From JAJDAT01 sp964570665 (GTDB taxonomy: Bacteria; Nitrospinota; Nitrospinia; Nitrospinales; JAJDAT01): 64,000 nucleotides of DNA. Made by a program: the position numbers and the translations under genes. Position 1 is the first letter of the stretch; every line of letters begins with the position of its first letter. This document shows, piece by piece, positions 1-9,316 of this stretch. The notes under the pieces are model-generated. The model had not been told where the DNA came from. It searched no databases and worked only from the letters and a program-made list of their open reading frames with translations. The stretch lies in NCBI GenBank assembly GCA_964570665.1, contig CAZMZH010000002.1:248001-312000 (forward strand), written 5' to 3'.

Positions 1-1064
1 ATGAAATATTTGGATTTACTGCGCTCAAAATTTGGTTTGTTGTTTTATTAGCGTATGCGGCGATTGCTTCGGTGACTCCCGTTCAAGTGTTACTCCAACC
101 TAGAGACTATCTTTCAACATATGTTTTGTTTGGTTCAATGTCTTTAGGGATCGTGGGATTGTTATGGGTTCGACCTGAATTGCATACTCCGGCTTTTTTA
201 GGAGGGTATTCTGAAGGCCAGGGACCTGTTTGGCCCATGTTATTTGTTTTAGTTGCTTGTGGGGCGGTATCGGGATTTCATTCGTTAGTTGCAGGTGGAA
301 CGACCTCTAAACAACTGTCTAAAGAGAGCGAGGGACGCTTTGTAAGTTATGGCGGTATGTTGACAGAAGGTGTTGTTGCAGTCGTTACCGTTTTATTGAT
401 TGGAGGGGGTTTGTATTGGGTTGCGCCTGTTGGCGGAAATATCGATATGCAAACCTTAGGATTTCGCGAAACTTTAAAAAGTGGAGGCTGGATTCTGGCT
501 TTTGGAAACGGTTACGGTAATGTAGTAAGCCAAATGTTGCCAATATTAGGGTTTTCTGTTTCTTCAATGATTGCAGTACTAGCTTTAAATACGTTTGTGT
601 TAACGACTTTAGATTCTGCAGTTCGAATTACCCGTTTTATTACGCAGGAAGCTTTTGGTAAAAGATTACCATTTTTTAACGATAAGTATTTAGCTACGGG
701 TATAGTTGTTCTCTTGGCTTATTTAATTGGAGCAACAGATGGGTGGCAAAAAATATGGCCAATTTTTGGAGCGACAAATCAATTGATTGCCGCAGTGGCC
801 TTATTCGTTATTTCCTCGTACTTAATTGGTATTAAAAAGCCTTCAAAATATACTTTATATCCCGCCGTATTTATGATTTTGACAACCATTGCGGCTTTAG
901 CTTGGCAGGGTTTTAAATTTCTTTCCTCGCCTCAGCCAAATTATTTTCTTGGTATTACATCTTTAATTCTTATTGGATTAGCGATTTTTGTTGGGATGGA
1001 AGGTTGGCGAGCGGTTCGAAACAACCGTTTGGAAAACTTTCAAACTCAAGCGACTGAAGCCTAG
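1..1064 (+). CDS. cstA: CstA-family carbon starvation / peptide transporter, C-terminal part (5' end outside window)
   Basis: The reading frame is open from the first bases (first full codon at position 3) to the TAG at 1062-1064, so the gene starts upstream; a GTG at 72 lies inside the protein and is not the start. The visible ~353 residues are very hydrophobic with many membrane helices. They carry the CstA signature LLQPRDYLSTY near the beginning, then a SGFHSLVAGGTTSKQL-type stretch and GATNQLIAA, all hallmarks of the CstA/BtsT family. Known members import peptides or pyruvate at the inner membrane during carbon limitation; the substrate cannot be told from the sequence. The stop codon overlaps that of the convergent gene on the other strand in a shared CTAG. 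Confidence 0.9.
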   Translation, partial: EIFGFTALKIWFVVLLAYAAIASVTPVQVLLQPRDYLSTYVLFGSMSLGIVGLLWVRPELHTPAFLGGYSEGQGPVWPMLFVLVACGAVSGFHSLVAGGTTSKQLSKESEGRFVSYGGMLTEGVVAVVTVLLIGGGLYWVAPVGGNIDMQTLGFRETLKSGGWILAFGNGYGNVVSQMLPILGFSVSSMIAVLALNTFVLTTLDSAVRITRFITQEAFGKRLPFFNDKYLATGIVVLLAYLIGATDGWQKIWPIFGATNQLIAAVALFVISSYLIGIKKPSKYTLYPAVFMILTTIAALAWQGFKFLSSPQPNYFLGITSLILIGLAIFVGMEGWRAVRNNRLENFQTQATEA

Positions 1065-2770
1065 TTATTTAGAGTTTTAGTTTGAGAATTTTGAATGTGA
1101 AAAGCTTGGCGGATTCCTAACCCCGAGAGCGATAAAAATATTAAAAAAAGAAATCCCGCCTTCATCAACGTAGCGTGAGCATTGCCAGGATTGTTAACCC
1201 ATATATGCATCCACCAGACGTTGTAACGAAAAAATTTTGGTTCTATTTTTTCTAATTTCCAGAGCTCATTTAGGCTAATCCAAGGAGGATTAGAGTATAT
1301 TTTAGGATATTCTGGACTGTCTCTATAAAAAATCATTTTTAACATCCAAAGGTGTCCCGCAATTGGAGAAAATTCTGGAAAAAAGTGAAGTTGAAGCGAA
1401 TCGTCGCGAATTGGCCATTTCAGATTAAAGAATTTACCTTGGAATACGTCAACTTTAGCTGCCGTTAAAATATAATTATTACTTTTTATCCCGACTCCCA
1501 ATATTTGAACGAACAAAGAGATAATTAGAATCGAGCAAACTAAAACTACAGATTTCCAACAATTTAAAATTCGATTTCGGCAATCTAAAACTAATTGATC
1601 GATAAATGGACCCGCTAGTAGCAAAAAAAACGGAGGCATGCATGACCAATATCTCAAACCCCAACACCAATCTCCGTGCCAGCCATACCAAGTGCTATAT
1701 ATAGCTAGCATACCTAGAATCATTGCAACAATCATTAAGGTTTCCGGTTTGTTGCTTTTAAAACTGTTTTTTAGCCCAAGAAAGGCTAAAAGGCAAGATG
1801 GGTTATAAAAGAAAAATCCTTTTCCAGAACTAAGTAATTGTGCGTATAGTCCGGATAGAAATGGGACGTTAAATCCAAAATATGTATCTCTAAGATCGTA
1901 TGTACGACTATCTGTATATCCTAAAGTAAGCCAGTTCCCATATCGAATGTAGTTATAATAAAGAATGGCGTAAAGAGCCGCTGCCAAAGGCACGGTAAAC
2001 CAAATAAAAGGACTAATTGAGGCTTTGGAGAATATGGGGTTTTGATAATCCGATGTATTGGAAGAATGTTTTAATAAATATAAAAAATACGCTCCGAAAA
2101 TAGGAGCGGTATAAGCGGCGACGATTTTGTCCAAAATGGCAAATCCAATTGCCGCTCCCGCAATTCCCAACCAAAATCCTTGTTTACTATCTCGATAAGA
2201 TAAAAAAGAAAAAAATGTAAGCAGCCAGCAGGTTGCCATAGTAGGGTCGGAAAAAAGGGTTTGGGAATAGGGCCACATCATTGTGCCCACTCCCAATATA
2301 AATGTGAGTAAAAATGCTGTGTCCGTTCTTCTACCTAACTTTAAGCAAACAAGAAAAAAGAGAGTGTTAGTCGAAGCTCCTATTGCCGCTGATAGTGAAA
2401 ATAAACGAAGCATAGCATTCGCAAAAACGTCCCAGCTTTTAGTTTCCTTTGCCTCTAAATATGCTTCCGTAAAGGGTATTGCTAATAAGGATTGTCCCAA
2501 ACCATATTTACTAAACCCAGAAGCAAAAAAACCATAAGAACTATAACGATGGTTGTGATTGGCGTTTGGAGGAAGCCAAGAAAAACCGTAGCGAGATACT
2601 CGATCTGCTACACCCAGAATTATTGTCTCGTCGCCTTCAGGCAATTCGGATGGAGCCGTAAGTAAATAAAGACAAAAAAATGCCGACCAGATTATTCCAG
2701 CCAAAACAAAGTTTTTATTTATTTTGGAGGGAGATAATACTGATATCGATGAATTGGATAGTACGCTCAT
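1061..2770 (-). CDS. GT-C fold membrane glycosyltransferase-like protein, copy A
   Basis: 569-residue polytopic membrane protein with roughly a dozen hydrophobic segments. The first outer loop has an acidic ELPEGDE motif, the place where GT39/ArnT-type GT-C enzymes keep a catalytic Asp. A conserved HGDWCWGLRYWSCMPPF block lies near residues 350-370. This suggests a transferase using a polyprenyl-phosphate sugar, or an uncharacterised relative; acceptor and donor are unknown. It is clearly paralogous to the next gene along its whole length and starts 15 nt after that gene's stop, so the two are probably co-transcribed. Its TAG stop lies in the same CTAG as the stop of the convergent cstA gene. 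Confidence 0.8.
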   Translation of the reverse strand: MSVLSNSSISVLSPSKINKNFVLAGIIWSAFFCLYLLTAPSELPEGDETIILGVADRVSRYGFSWLPPNANHNHRYSSYGFFASGFSKYGLGQSLLAIPFTEAYLEAKETKSWDVFANAMLRLFSLSAAIGASTNTLFFLVCLKLGRRTDTAFLLTFILGVGTMMWPYSQTLFSDPTMATCWLLTFFSFLSYRDSKQGFWLGIAGAAIGFAILDKIVAAYTAPIFGAYFLYLLKHSSNTSDYQNPIFSKASISPFIWFTVPLAAALYAILYYNYIRYGNWLTLGYTDSRTYDLRDTYFGFNVPFLSGLYAQLLSSGKGFFFYNPSCLLAFLGLKNSFKSNKPETLMIVAMILGMLAIYSTWYGWHGDWCWGLRYWSCMPPFFLLLAGPFIDQLVLDCRNRILNCWKSVVLVCSILIISLFVQILGVGIKSNNYILTAAKVDVFQGKFFNLKWPIRDDSLQLHFFPEFSPIAGHLWMLKMIFYRDSPEYPKIYSNPPWISLNELWKLEKIEPKFFRYNVWWMHIWVNNPGNAHATLMKAGFLFLIFLSLSGLGIRQAFHIQNSQTKTLNN

Positions 2771-2785
2771 TTTAGGATTTGTTTT

Positions 2786-4459
2786 TTATTTACTGTAATC
2801 AATTTGATTTTGTTGGTGAAAGGCTCTTATTATTCCTAAGGTAAGTAGGGAAAAAAATAATACAAAAAGAAATCCTACTTTTATTTTTGGAAACGACGTT
2901 TTGATTGATGACGATTCCCATGAATTAAGCCACCAAATATTAATTTTAAAGTTTTCATTTTGGAAGTTTTTAGGTTTCCAGAAAGAATTGAGACTGATCC
3001 AGGGCGGGTTTTCGAAAGCTTTTTGATGCTTTGCAGTATTGCGATAATATATTGTCTTGAGCATCCAAAAATGCCCCGCAATGGGAGAAAACTCTGGAAT
3101 GTAGTGGAGTTGAAGTGAATCGTCTCGAATAGGCCAGTCTGAGTCGAAAAATTTTCCTTTAAAAATATTTGTGTTTGAAGCTGCATAAATGTAGTCGTTA
3201 CTTTTTATGGAAATACCAAGTATTTGAATCCCTAAAGAACATATAGCTAAGATGGAAGCTAAAATTGTTGGGAGTAATATGTTAAGGCTTTTCGCTTTGA
3301 TTTTAATTATTAGATTATCTAGAAAAGAACCTGCAATGAGTAAAAAAAATGGCGGCATACAGGATAAAAAACGTAATCCCCAGCACCAATCGCCATGCCA
3401 AGCAAACCATGTGCTATAGATTACAAGAGAACCGCCAATCAGAGAAGCCATTAAAATAGTTTCTGCCTTATTATTACGGAAACTATTGTTCCAACCTAGA
3501 AATATTAGTATGCAGGAAGGATTATAGAAAAAGAATCCTTTTCCGGAACTTATAAGTTGTCCATGCAAACCTGCTAAAAAAGGGACGTTAAACCCAAAAA
3601 CGGTATCTCTTGGATCAAAGCTTTTAAAGTTTGCATATCCGAAAGAAAACCCATCGCCAAATCGTACGTAATTGTAATAAAGGAACAAACCCATCGTTAC
3701 AGCAAGCGGCGTTAGGAAAGAAAATATTGAGAAGACAATACTTTTTGAAAAGTAAGAATCTTTATAATTGTTTTTTAAACGATTTTTCCAAAGAAGGTAA
3801 AAAAAATAAAAGCCAAACAGAGGGATAGCATAACCGGCAACAACTTTATCTAATACGGCAAAACCAATCGCTCCTCCTGCGATTCCTAACCAGACGTTTC
3901 CATTGGTATCTCGAAAGGATAAGAGCGAGTAAAAAGCTAAAAGCCAGAAGACCGCTAAAGTGGGATCTGAAAATAAGGTTTGGGTATATGGCCACACCAT
4001 AGTTGTCGTTCCCAGGATTAGGACTAAAATAAACGCTGAGTCAAGACGTCTTCCCAATTTCAGACAAATTAGAAAAAAAAGCGTGTTTGTTGTAGCCCCT
4101 ATTGAAGCGGGAAGAGAATATAGTCTCAGCATAGCTGACCTAAATTCTTCCGAACTTTTTGCTTTTTTTGCGTCAAGGAAGAATTTGGTTATGGGTATGT
4201 TGAGTAAGGATTGTCCTATTCCATATTTGCTGAAACCAGATTTGTAAAAACCGTAACTGCTAAAATCATTTAGTTCGTCGCTATTTTGAGGTAGTTCGGA
4301 AAAGCCATGATTGGCAATTCGATGTCCGACTCCTAATAAAATAGCTTCGTCGCCTTCTGGCAACGCCGCTGGGACGGTAAGTAAATAGAGACAAAAATAG
4401 GTCATCCAAACTACTAAAGAGAAAAAAGGAGTTTGAAATTTTTTTGAGATGGGAACCAT
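2786..4459 (-). CDS. GT-C fold membrane glycosyltransferase-like protein, copy B
   Basis: 557-residue polytopic membrane protein and full-length paralogue of the gene at 1061-2770. Shared blocks include ALPEGDEAILLGVGHR near the N-terminus, FSKYGIGQSLL, PFLAGLHGQLISSGKGFFFYNPS, and HGDWCWGLRFLSCMPPFF. The acidic loop motif after the first helix and the many helices point to the GT39/ArnT superfamily. Start ATG at 4457-4459; no strong ribosome-binding site is visible in front of it. Two copies kept side by side suggest subfunctions such as different donor sugars or acceptors, or a heteromer; this is inference. Confidence 0.8.
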   Translation of the reverse strand: MVPISKKFQTPFFSLVVWMTYFCLYLLTVPAALPEGDEAILLGVGHRIANHGFSELPQNSDELNDFSSYGFYKSGFSKYGIGQSLLNIPITKFFLDAKKAKSSEEFRSAMLRLYSLPASIGATTNTLFFLICLKLGRRLDSAFILVLILGTTTMVWPYTQTLFSDPTLAVFWLLAFYSLLSFRDTNGNVWLGIAGGAIGFAVLDKVVAGYAIPLFGFYFFYLLWKNRLKNNYKDSYFSKSIVFSIFSFLTPLAVTMGLFLYYNYVRFGDGFSFGYANFKSFDPRDTVFGFNVPFLAGLHGQLISSGKGFFFYNPSCILIFLGWNNSFRNNKAETILMASLIGGSLVIYSTWFAWHGDWCWGLRFLSCMPPFFLLIAGSFLDNLIIKIKAKSLNILLPTILASILAICSLGIQILGISIKSNDYIYAASNTNIFKGKFFDSDWPIRDDSLQLHYIPEFSPIAGHFWMLKTIYYRNTAKHQKAFENPPWISLNSFWKPKNFQNENFKINIWWLNSWESSSIKTSFPKIKVGFLFVLFFSLLTLGIIRAFHQQNQIDYSK

Positions 4460-4568
4460 GGGAGCTAAGAAGGAAAATTTGCCGATTTGATATCAGCGAG
4501 AAGATTGGAAAGATAACAGTTCAATGGAACGCTAGTAAGTATAACGTACCGGAAGATTATAACTATAA

Positions 4569-5471
4569 TCAATCTGGGTTGTAGTTTACTATGGAATAAG
4601 GGCGAGGTTCTTGATTATCGAGATTGTTTTTTTTTGCCGCTTCCTTAAGCTGGTTTTTTTGAAAGTTATCTTTAAATGTCAGAGCAATCTTGCCTAAAAC
4701 TTCGTTTGAAACAAACATCTGAGCTACAGCCTCTAAAGAAGTTGAAAAAGAATGCATTTCCATAAGCTTTATGGCTCTATCTTTAAACTCGTTTTCCAAA
4801 ACTCTTTTTTCCGACTGTGTTGCAAATAAAAGAGTAGATATTTTATCAGGGTCTTCAAAAAGATAAATTTGTTGGAAAATTTCCGAAAATGTTTTCAGGT
4901 CGTTTGGTTTTAAAGCGTTGCTTTGGCCATATAAATTAGAAGCGACAACCCCTCCTGGCGCTAGAACAGAACGTATTTCTTCATAAAATTGAAGCGTTTT
5001 AAGATGGTAGGGTACCGAACCGCTTTTAAAAGCGTCCAAAACAATGAGGTCGTATTTTACCTTTCCCATTTGATTTTGAATAAAAAGTCGACCATCGGCT
5101 TCGTGAATTTTTATTTGTTTGGTTTCCTTTAGGAAAAAAAACTTTTTTGAGACCTGAATGACTCCTTCATCGACGTCAACCGCATCAATTGAAGCGTTGG
5201 GGAAATAATGCGAAAAGTAATGAGGCACCAGTCCACCGCCAACTCCAATGACTAAAATCTGCTTAGGGGAAGGAGTAAAAAACAGTCCTGCCAGTAATAG
5301 TTGAGAATAGGTCATGCGAGGAGCAATAAGATCTTTTATAGAAATTCTGCTTTGCAAAAAATAGTCTGTTGGACTTTTGAACCATAACTCGCGGATATCG
5401 TCGTATTCGATTACAACAATATAATTGAAAGGGGTTTTATGGGTGTAAATAATCTTTTTTTTTGAGCTCAT
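4569..5471 (-). CDS. Spermidine synthase-like (class I methyltransferase fold) protein
   Basis: 300 residues with a Rossmann-type nucleotide-binding fold. The glycine-rich motif I is VIGVGGGLVPHYF, followed by the acidic DAVDVDEGVI strand end and DLIVLDAFKSGSVPYHL, the arrangement of the spermidine/spermine synthase family. True aminopropyltransferases normally keep a D-x-D pair near the polyamine site; here the D-A-F-K-S-G-S-x-P-x-H-L version is typical of the uncharacterised spermidine-synthase-like branch often found near membrane proteins. It lies 109 nt upstream of the two GT-C genes on the same strand and may share their operon. A polyamine role is not established. Confidence 0.75.
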   Translation of the reverse strand: MSSKKKIIYTHKTPFNYIVVIEYDDIRELWFKSPTDYFLQSRISIKDLIAPRMTYSQLLLAGLFFTPSPKQILVIGVGGGLVPHYFSHYFPNASIDAVDVDEGVIQVSKKFFFLKETKQIKIHEADGRLFIQNQMGKVKYDLIVLDAFKSGSVPYHLKTLQFYEEIRSVLAPGGVVASNLYGQSNALKPNDLKTFSEIFQQIYLFEDPDKISTLLFATQSEKRVLENEFKDRAIKLMEMHSFSTSLEAVAQMFVSNEVLGKIALTFKDNFQKNQLKEAAKKNNLDNQEPRPYSIVNYNPD

Positions 5472-5792
5472 TCGAAATATTGACCAAAATCATATTAGAG
5501 GTATTAAAACCTAATTTTATAACGGGGAAAAGAATAAAAATGACCATTGAGAAAAATTTTGAAGGGCTTTTTCGAATTTTTCAAAACTCATTTTAAACGA
5601 TTAGATAATGTGTTAAATTGATGAACAAAGATTTTTTGATTCTTCGCGTATTCAATTTTGAATTTTTTTCAAATTCACTAGCAAATGATAAGACGGACTC
5701 TCTGTTTTTTCGATAAATTTGAATTTGCTAGATATAAAATCAAATAAACCAAATAGTTATAGATTTTTAGCCGCTCGTCGGGAGGAAAGTAG
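5472..5792. other. Divergent intergenic region with inverted repeat upstream of pckA
   Basis: About 320 AT-rich bases between the divergent spermidine-synthase-like gene and pckA. It contains an inverted repeat CTAGCAAAT (5678-5686) / ATTTGCTAG (5723-5731) with a 36-nt spacer. A -10-like TATAAA follows at 5733-5738, but I could not assign a good -35. The strong ribosome-binding site GGGAGGA lies just before the pckA ATG. No gene is seen here. Confidence 0.45.
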
Positions 5793-7457
5793 ATGAAAGG
5801 TAAAGAAAAGAAACACAAAGTTGGACTGGGGCACCATGGCATCAAAAATGTTAAGAAAATTTTTTGGAATTTGACCACCCCAGAACTTTATGAACATATT
5901 ATAAAAAATGAAGAAGGACACTTATCCCATTTAGGTCCCATTGTGGTAACTACAGGGGAGCATACCGGTAGAGCTGCAAATGATAAGTTTTTTGTGCAAG
6001 AACCTTCTAGTCAAGAAAATATAGCTTGGGGTAAAGTGAACAAAGGATTTACTCCTGAAAAATTTGACGCTTTGTATTCTAGGGTTTTAGCTTATATACA
6101 AGGAAAGAGTTTATACGTTCAAGATTGCTATGCTGGAGCCGATAAAAGCCACCAACTCCATATCAGAGTGATTACAGAAACGGCATGGCACAGTTTATTT
6201 TCTAGAAACCTTTTCATTCAAATTAAAGACGAAGCAAAACTACAATCGCATAATCCGGGATTTACCATAATCAATGTTCCAGGGTTTCAGGCCGTTCCCG
6301 CTATTGATGGAACCAATTCTGAAGTTTTTGTAATTGTTGATTTTGGCAAGCAATTGGTTCTAATTGGGGGTACCAGTTATGCCGGTGAAATTAAAAAATC
6401 TGTTTTTACGATTTTGAACTACCTTCTACCCCATCTCGATAAAGTATTATCCATGCATTGCTCTGCCAATATGGACGATGATGCAAATACAGCTATATTT
6501 TTCGGTTTATCTGGTACAGGTAAAACCACTCTATCGACAGATCCAAACCGAAAACTGATTGGCGATGATGAACATGGGTGGAGCGATAATGGCGTTTTTA
6601 ATTTTGAAGGCGGTTGTTATGCAAAGGCTATTCGATTATCCTCCGAAGCCGAACCTGATATTTTTCAGTGTACCCGACGGTTTGGAACTGTTTTAGAAAA
6701 TGTGGTGATGAGTGATTCGCGTCGATTAGATTTAAACGACGCGAGTTTAACGGAGAATACGAGAGCTGGTTATCCTATATCTCATATTCCTAACGCCGAA
6801 TTATCAGGGAAAGGGAATCATCCTAAACAAGTTCTTATGTTGACTTGCGACGCTTTTGGAATTATGCCGCCAGTATCTAAGCTGACTCCAGATCAAGCGA
6901 TGTATCATTTTCTTTCCGGATATACGGCAAAAGTGGCTGGTACGGAAAAAGGACTAAGTCGTGAACCCTCGGCAACCTTTAGTACTTGTTTTGGCGCCCC
7001 TTTCATGGTTTTACATCCAACTGTTTACGCGAACCTTTTAGGCGAAAAAATCGCCGAGCATAATGTAGATTGTTGGTTGGTAAACACCGGTTGGACAGGA
7101 GGACCTTATGGAGTTGGAAAAAGAATGGAGATTGCGCATACTCGAATAATGGTTAATGCAATATTAGACGGAAGTTTGAATGAAGTCGAAACGTTTGCTG
7201 ATCCTATTTTTGGATTAAATATTCCAATTTCTTGTCCAGGAGTTCCCGATGAAGTTTTGAACCCAAGGAATACCTGGAAACGTCCTGAAGATTATGATCA
7301 AAAAGCCCGTGAATTGGCCGGTTTATTTATCGAAAATTTTAAAGAATATGAAGCCCTAGTGAGTAAAGAGTTAAAAAATTCGGGTCCTAAGATGTTATCT
7401 TCAACTTCGGGTAAATCGTCTTCCGGAAAAATAAAGAAATTGAGACGTAATTCGTAG
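5793..7457 (+). CDS. pckA: Phosphoenolpyruvate carboxykinase (ATP)
   Basis: 554 residues, close to the usual 530-540 of ATP-dependent PEPCK, which converts oxaloacetate plus ATP to PEP, CO2 and ADP in gluconeogenesis. Visible motifs: RAANDKF and VTTGEHTGR near the N-terminus, the kinase-1a P-loop GLSGTGKT at 238-245, IGDDEHGW shortly after (kinase-2 metal site), and the C-terminal NTGWTGGPYGVGKRM block. The ATG is preceded by GGGAGGA at good spacing. The last ~20 residues form a Lys/Ser-rich tail that is not part of the catalytic fold. The next gene starts 48 nt later on the same strand. This is the ATP type, not the GTP type. Confidence 0.97.
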   Translation: MKGKEKKHKVGLGHHGIKNVKKIFWNLTTPELYEHIIKNEEGHLSHLGPIVVTTGEHTGRAANDKFFVQEPSSQENIAWGKVNKGFTPEKFDALYSRVLAYIQGKSLYVQDCYAGADKSHQLHIRVITETAWHSLFSRNLFIQIKDEAKLQSHNPGFTIINVPGFQAVPAIDGTNSEVFVIVDFGKQLVLIGGTSYAGEIKKSVFTILNYLLPHLDKVLSMHCSANMDDDANTAIFFGLSGTGKTTLSTDPNRKLIGDDEHGWSDNGVFNFEGGCYAKAIRLSSEAEPDIFQCTRRFGTVLENVVMSDSRRLDLNDASLTENTRAGYPISHIPNAELSGKGNHPKQVLMLTCDAFGIMPPVSKLTPDQAMYHFLSGYTAKVAGTEKGLSREPSATFSTCFGAPFMVLHPTVYANLLGEKIAEHNVDCWLVNTGWTGGPYGVGKRMEIAHTRIMVNAILDGSLNEVETFADPIFGLNIPISCPGVPDEVLNPRNTWKRPEDYDQKARELAGLFIENFKEYEALVSKELKNSGPKMLSSTSGKSSSGKIKKLRRNS

Positions 7458-7505
7458 ATAATTCAAAGAGAAAGTTTTTCCTTTAGTTCTCTTTTATACA
7501 AAATT

Positions 7506-8525
7506 TTGGAAATAAATAGCATAACCTCCGAGAATAGACCGCTTATAGCGGTAACCATGGGCGATCCTGCTGGAGTTGGACCTGAAACGATCATTAAAGC
7601 GTTTCCAGAAGGTAAATTAGAAGGATGCCGAATATTGGTTATTGGAGATACCCGGCTTTTGGTTTCTGTCGCCTCAAAAATTGATCTTTCTCCCTCCTTA
7701 AATTCCATTCAACAAGTAGACGAAGCTAAATTTGAACCTGGAGCGCTTGACGTTTTAGATTTAAAAAATGTCCCAGAAAATTTACCGATAGGAAAAGCCA
7801 GTCGGGAAAGCGGAACGGCAAGTCTGGATTACATTCGCCTTGCCGTCAAACTAGCTCTAGAAGATAAAGTTGACGCAATTACTACAGGACCCATTAATAA
7901 AAAAGGAATTCGTTTGGCGGGTTATTCCTATCCTGGGCATACTGAGTTCTTGGCAGAATTAACTCATTCGAATGACTTCGCCCTGATGATGGTTGGCGAA
8001 AAGCTTCGTGTTGCATTAGTAACCTTGCATATTTCTCTTAAAGATGTTCCCGAATTTCTAAATAAATCTTTAATTGAAAAAACAATCCGGTTGACCAATG
8101 ATTGGTTAGTTCGGCATATCAAATCTAAACCAAAAATTGCCGTTACCGGTTTAAATCCTCATTGTGGCGATTCGGAAATATTTGGAAAAGAAGAAAAACT
8201 AGTTATTGAACCCGCTATTGAATTTGCCCGTAAAAATGGAATAGATGTTGAGGGACCTTTCCCGGCGGATTCCCTTTTTGTTCCAAAGAGACATTCTAAA
8301 TATGATGCGGTAGTTGCTATGTATCACGATCAAGGACTGATTCCCGTAAAAATGGAATCGGATGGTTGTGCGGTAAACCTAACATTGGGACTACCAATCA
8401 TTCGAACGTCCGTTGATCATGGCACAGCTTATGATATTGCCGGTAAAGGTATTGCTTCTCCAGATTCTTTAATAAACGCTGTTCAATCTGCGGCGAAACT
8501 ATCTAATTCTTTACCGGTTTCTTAA
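7506..8525 (+). CDS. pdxA: 4-hydroxythreonine-4-phosphate dehydrogenase
   Basis: 339 residues, the standard PdxA length. The enzyme oxidises 4-phosphohydroxy-L-threonine in the DXP-dependent pyridoxal phosphate pathway. ITMGDPAG-type motif VTMGDPAGVGPE at 16-27; metal-ligand histidines H175, H219 (NPHCGDSE) and H274 (YHDQGL) show the spacing seen in characterised PdxA. Start is uncertain: TTG at 7506 is the only ordinary start codon between the upstream in-frame stop (7455) and the core, and no good ribosome-binding site is visible. Its stop overlaps the next start in TAATG, giving the pdxA-rsmA pairing known from many proteobacteria. Confidence 0.95.
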   Translation: MEINSITSENRPLIAVTMGDPAGVGPETIIKAFPEGKLEGCRILVIGDTRLLVSVASKIDLSPSLNSIQQVDEAKFEPGALDVLDLKNVPENLPIGKASRESGTASLDYIRLAVKLALEDKVDAITTGPINKKGIRLAGYSYPGHTEFLAELTHSNDFALMMVGEKLRVALVTLHISLKDVPEFLNKSLIEKTIRLTNDWLVRHIKSKPKIAVTGLNPHCGDSEIFGKEEKLVIEPAIEFARKNGIDVEGPFPADSLFVPKRHSKYDAVVAMYHDQGLIPVKMESDGCAVNLTLGLPIIRTSVDHGTAYDIAGKGIASPDSLINAVQSAAKLSNSLPVS

Positions 8526-9316
8526 TGAAAAAGAAGCAAAAGTGGGGACAAAATTTTTTGACCGACGAATCTATAGCCGTCGAGATCGTTGACTCTGCAG
8601 ATATTGGAGAAGACGATATTGTGCTAGAAATTGGGCCTGGCGCTGGGATACTCACGCAATTGTTGATCGCAAGAGCTAAAAAAGTTATAGCTCTGGAAAT
8701 TGACCCCGATCTTTGTAGACCTCTTCAGAAAAGGTTTGGCGAGAACTCGAATTTTCAGCTTATTCAGGGAGACGCTTTAAAATTTGATTTCAGTCAAGTT
8801 GGTTCGCATTTTAAAGTGGTTTCTAATTTACCTTATTACGCCGCAACTCATATTTTAAAACGCCTCATTCGTTATGGATCGCGAATTGGTTCTATGACGG
8901 TTATGTTGCAAAAGGAAGTTGTCGATCGGTTAGTCGCGGAACCTAGTAATAAAGAGTATTCTTCCTTAAGCGTTTTTGTCCAATACCATTGCGACGCAGA
9001 GCGAATATTAGAAGTTCCAAAATTCTCATTTTCTCCAACTCCAAAGATTGACTCTTCAGTTGTTTGTCTGAAGCCTTTAGATTTTCCTAAAGTTCAGGTT
9101 TCGAGTGAAAAAACATTTTTTAAAGTCGTTCATGCAGCTTTTTTACACAAAAGAAAAATGCTCAAAAATAATTTGAAAGAATGGAAACCTCTTTTCAAAA
9201 ATGAAAAGGAAATAACCCATGTTGAAGGTATAGATCTAAATAGACGAGGAGAAACGCTTTCGTTAAACGATTTTGCCGTTATTTCAAATTATTTTCACCA
9301 AGTTGAGGAGGCATAG
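8525..9316 (+). CDS. rsmA: 16S rRNA (adenine1518-N6/adenine1519-N6)-dimethyltransferase KsgA/RsmA
   Basis: 263 residues. The start KKKQKWGQNFL is the typical KsgA opening; the SAM motif VLEIGPGAGILT and catalytic motif IV NLPYYAATHIL (N-L-P-Y) are intact. It dimethylates two adenines in helix 45 of 16S rRNA during small-subunit maturation. Translationally coupled on both sides: TAATG with pdxA upstream and TAGTG with the SUMT/HemD gene downstream. Confidence 0.97.
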   Translation: MKKKQKWGQNFLTDESIAVEIVDSADIGEDDIVLEIGPGAGILTQLLIARAKKVIALEIDPDLCRPLQKRFGENSNFQLIQGDALKFDFSQVGSHFKVVSNLPYYAATHILKRLIRYGSRIGSMTVMLQKEVVDRLVAEPSNKEYSSLSVFVQYHCDAERILEVPKFSFSPTPKIDSSVVCLKPLDFPKVQVSSEKTFFKVVHAAFLHKRKMLKNNLKEWKPLFKNEKEITHVEGIDLNRRGETLSLNDFAVISNYFHQVEEA

